Of a stretch of 8,307 bases of DNA, positions 6,479 through 8,307 are shown piece after piece. The DNA comes from Lachnoclostridium sp. UBA933. Lineage in GTDB: Bacteria; Bacillota; Clostridia; Lachnospirales; Lachnospiraceae. Below the pieces are notes generated by a model that was not told where the DNA came from, did not search any database, and saw only the letters and a program-made list of their open reading frames with translations. How positions within the stretch are numbered: position 1 is the first letter of the stretch; every line of letters begins with the position of its first letter. Both the position numbers and the translations under genes were made by a program. Where the stretch lies: NCBI GenBank assembly GCA_002293545.1, contig DBDL01000045.1, forward strand, positions 3,069 through 11,375, written 5' to 3'.

Positions 6479-7182
6479 CAGACAGGGGACGAAAACGGGA
6501 TTCCAATCAGGATTATCTGCTTTGTGACACAGGAACCATCGGCAGATTTCCTAATTCGTTTATGCTTGCAGATGGTATGGGAGGTCATAACGCAGGCGAA
6601 ATCGCTTCTAAAACAGGAGTTGAACAGGTCCGTAAGCAAATCGAAGCAAGTGAAAAAATTACGCCGGTCAGTATTTGGGAAGAAGCGCTGCAAAGCGCAA
6701 ACGATTATGTATACCGTATGGCGCAGGATAATACGGAATATGAAGGAATGGGAACAACGTTTGTAGGCGTTACTATATTTTCAAATATTGCATATATTGC
6801 TAATATCGGGGATTCCCGATTGTATTATTTGCATGAGAGCCTGAAACAGATTACGGAAGACCATTCTCTGGTAGAAGAGATGCTCCGTTCCGGAGAAATC
6901 AGAAATGAAGAAATCAAAACACATCCGAATAAAAACATCATCACACGTGCGTTGGGTTCCAAAAAAACAGTGAAACCGGATTTTTTTGAACTGGATGTTA
7001 AATCAGGGGATGTGATATTATTGTGTTCCGACGGATTGAGTAATATGCTGGAGGACGATCAGATAGAGAAAATCATCATGGAAAACATCGGGGATATGAG
7101 AGCGGCGACAGAAAAGCTTGTAGAAGCTGCCAATAAAGCGGGTGGTATTGATAATATCAGCGTCATACTGATTTTAGTATAA
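6460..7182 (+). CDS. prpC: PP2C-family Ser/Thr protein phosphatase (Stp/PrpC), partner of PrkC
   Basis: This cytoplasmic, Mn2+/Mg2+-dependent PPM phosphatase removes phosphate from Ser/Thr residues modified by the adjacent PrkC-type kinase and from the kinase itself. The PP2C motifs run in order: RDSNQD (13-18, Asp18; many homologues have NED here), LADGMGGH (36-43, Asp38 and Gly39 at the metal centre), GMGTT, NIGDSRLYYL, ITEDHSLV, the ITRALG block, LLCSDGLSNML (Asp191) and GGIDNISVI (Asp231, Asn232). All metal-binding aspartates expected for the family are present, so it should be active. Length 240 aa is standard for the bacterial single-domain form; there is no signal peptide or membrane segment. 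It starts with GTG inside rlmN and ends 11 bases before prkC, with its TAA overlapping the prkC Shine-Dalgarno. This pairing strongly supports the assignment. Confidence 0.95.
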   Translation: MQTFCMTDRGRKRDSNQDYLLCDTGTIGRFPNSFMLADGMGGHNAGEIASKTGVEQVRKQIEASEKITPVSIWEEALQSANDYVYRMAQDNTEYEGMGTTFVGVTIFSNIAYIANIGDSRLYYLHESLKQITEDHSLVEEMLRSGEIRNEEIKTHPNKNIITRALGSKKTVKPDFFELDVKSGDVILLCSDGLSNMLEDDQIEKIIMENIGDMRAATEKLVEAANKAGGIDNISVILILV

Positions 7183-7193
7183 GGAGAGATAGA

Positions 7194-8307
7194 ATGGTAG
7201 GATTAGGAATAGTTATCAGTGACCGGTATGAGATAGTTGAAAAAATTGGAACCGGTGGAATGGCAGATGTTTTCCGTGCCAAAGATCGTCGTCTGAATCG
7301 ATTTGTCGCAATCAAATTTTTAAAACAAGAATACAGCCAGGATGCAAAATTTGTAACAAAATTCAGAGGCGAAGCACAATCGGTAGCCGGGCTTTCCCAT
7401 CCCAACATCGTAGGCATCTATGATGTTGGAGAAGATGGCGATTTGTATTATATAGTCATGGAATACATTGAGGGTATCACTCTCAAAAAATATATCGAAA
7501 ATAAAGGTAAGTTATCGGTAAAAGAAACGGTCAGCATTGCCCTGCAGATTGCAAACGGTCTGAATGCCGCACACAATCACAGCATTGTTCACCGTGATAT
7601 CAAACCTCAAAATATATTGATTGCAAAAGACGGAACGGCAAAGGTAACGGATTTTGGGATTGCAAAAGCCGCAAGCTCCAATACGATCACCTCCAATGCC
7701 ATGGGTTCGGTACATTATATTTCTCCCGAACAGGCAAGGGGCGGCTTTAGTGATGAAAAAAGTGACATTTATTCATTGGGTGTTACCATGTATGAAATGC
7801 TGACGGGAACACTTCCGTTTACCGGGGACAGTACGGTGGCAGTAGCACTTTCCCATGTTCAGGATGAGGCGCTTCCGGTTGCGGAAGTCGACACGGCGAT
7901 TCCGGACGGGTTGAGTAAGATTGTGGAAAAATGTATGCAAAAGCGGCAGGAACAGAGGTACTTATCCGCGGCGGCATTGATTGCCGATTTGAAAATGTTT
8001 CTGACCAATCCTTCCGGTTCCTACGGAAATATTGAATCGCTTGTTTCCGAGGATTCCAAAACCAAAGTAATTCCCGTGGATGAGATTAAGGAACTGCGCA
8101 ATTCCATGATTTCCGAGGCGGCGGACTTAGAAAAAGCAGAGACAGACAAAGAGGAGGAAGGGGATGTCGATCCCAAATTAGAAAAAGCACTTGTCATCGG
8201 AAGTATTGTTGTGGCAATTATTATCGGTCTTGTTATTATCTTTATGCTGGCGAAGTTTCTCGGATTATTTGGTTCCGGAGGGAATCAAGAAGCAGAGCCG
8301 ACACCGG
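7194..8307 (+). CDS. prkC: Membrane Ser/Thr protein kinase of the PrkC/PknB (PASTA) type; 3' end outside window
   Basis: PrkC-type kinases sense peptidoglycan fragments or lipid II outside the cell and phosphorylate cell-wall, division and translation proteins inside. The visible 371 codons give the full Hanks-type kinase domain (about 12-270): Gly-rich loop GTGGMADVF (19-27), Lys41 in VAIK, Glu60 in helix C, HRDIKPQN (133-140, catalytic Asp135), DFG (153-155) and SPEQARGG. Threonines 164 and 166 in the activation loop are candidate autophosphorylation sites. An acidic, charged juxtamembrane stretch (about 285-331) precedes one transmembrane helix (about 333-353). The window ends in a Gly/Pro-rich linker at residue 371, so extracellular PASTA repeats are expected but not seen. 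ATG 7194 has AAGGAG at 7181-7186, overlapping the phosphatase stop codon, with 7-base spacing. The close coupling to the PP2C gene matches the known kinase/phosphatase pair. PASTA content is inference. Confidence 0.94.
   Translation, partial: MVGLGIVISDRYEIVEKIGTGGMADVFRAKDRRLNRFVAIKFLKQEYSQDAKFVTKFRGEAQSVAGLSHPNIVGIYDVGEDGDLYYIVMEYIEGITLKKYIENKGKLSVKETVSIALQIANGLNAAHNHSIVHRDIKPQNILIAKDGTAKVTDFGIAKAASSNTITSNAMGSVHYISPEQARGGFSDEKSDIYSLGVTMYEMLTGTLPFTGDSTVAVALSHVQDEALPVAEVDTAIPDGLSKIVEKCMQKRQEQRYLSAAALIADLKMFLTNPSGSYGNIESLVSEDSKTKVIPVDEIKELRNSMISEAADLEKAETDKEEEGDVDPKLEKALVIGSIVVAIIIGLVIIFMLAKFLGLFGSGGNQEAEPTP

Overview
The window is a housekeeping stretch from a low-to-mid GC Gram-positive bacterium, most likely a member of the Clostridia and probably of the Lachnospiraceae. 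This assignment rests on gene order and protein style and is inference. All genes lie on the + strand and are packed head to tail: murF (3' part) - priA - def - fmt - rsmB - rlmN - stp/prpC - prkC (5' part). The run priA-def-fmt-rsmB-rlmN-prpC-prkC has the same order as in Bacillus subtilis and many Clostridia, so it is an ancient, well-described operon. I found no mobile element, CRISPR array, tRNA/rRNA gene or defence system, and no convincing undescribed system.

Layout. Bases 2-457 encode the C-terminal third of MurF (last cytoplasmic step of peptidoglycan precursor synthesis). It overlaps priA (436-2460, replication-restart helicase) by 22 bases. A 56-base gap with a perfect 17-bp palindrome leads to def (2517-2999, peptide deformylase). 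A 65-base gap leads to fmt (3065-4027, Met-tRNA formyltransferase), which overlaps rsmB (4018-5358, 16S rRNA m5C967 methyltransferase) by 10 bases. A 61-base spacer with a very GC-rich, hairpin-prone core separates rsmB from rlmN (5420-6478, radical-SAM methyltransferase for 23S rRNA A2503 and tRNA). rlmN overlaps stp (6460-7182, PP2C phosphatase) by 19 bases. Eleven bases later prkC (7194 to the window end, membrane Ser/Thr kinase) begins, and the window cuts it just after its transmembrane helix.

How the genes fit together. fmt and def make a matched pair: Fmt formylates initiator Met-tRNA and Def removes the formyl group from new proteins. rsmB and rlmN modify rRNA, and RlmN also modifies tRNA. 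Stp and PrkC form a phosphatase/kinase switch which in Firmicutes responds to muropeptides or lipid II and acts on cell-wall and translation targets. MurF at the other end of the cluster also belongs to cell-wall synthesis. Tight spacing and overlaps suggest co-transcription and translational coupling. The two places where control could enter are the palindrome before def and the GC-rich spacer before rlmN. No intrinsic terminator is visible, and no stretch longer than 65 bases lacks a gene.

The points most worth a second look are modest: a PriA that seems to lack the winged-helix domain, a deformylase with changes in all three signature motifs, a RlmN with an altered SAM-pocket loop, the palindrome before def, and two mutually exclusive hairpins around the rsmB stop codon.
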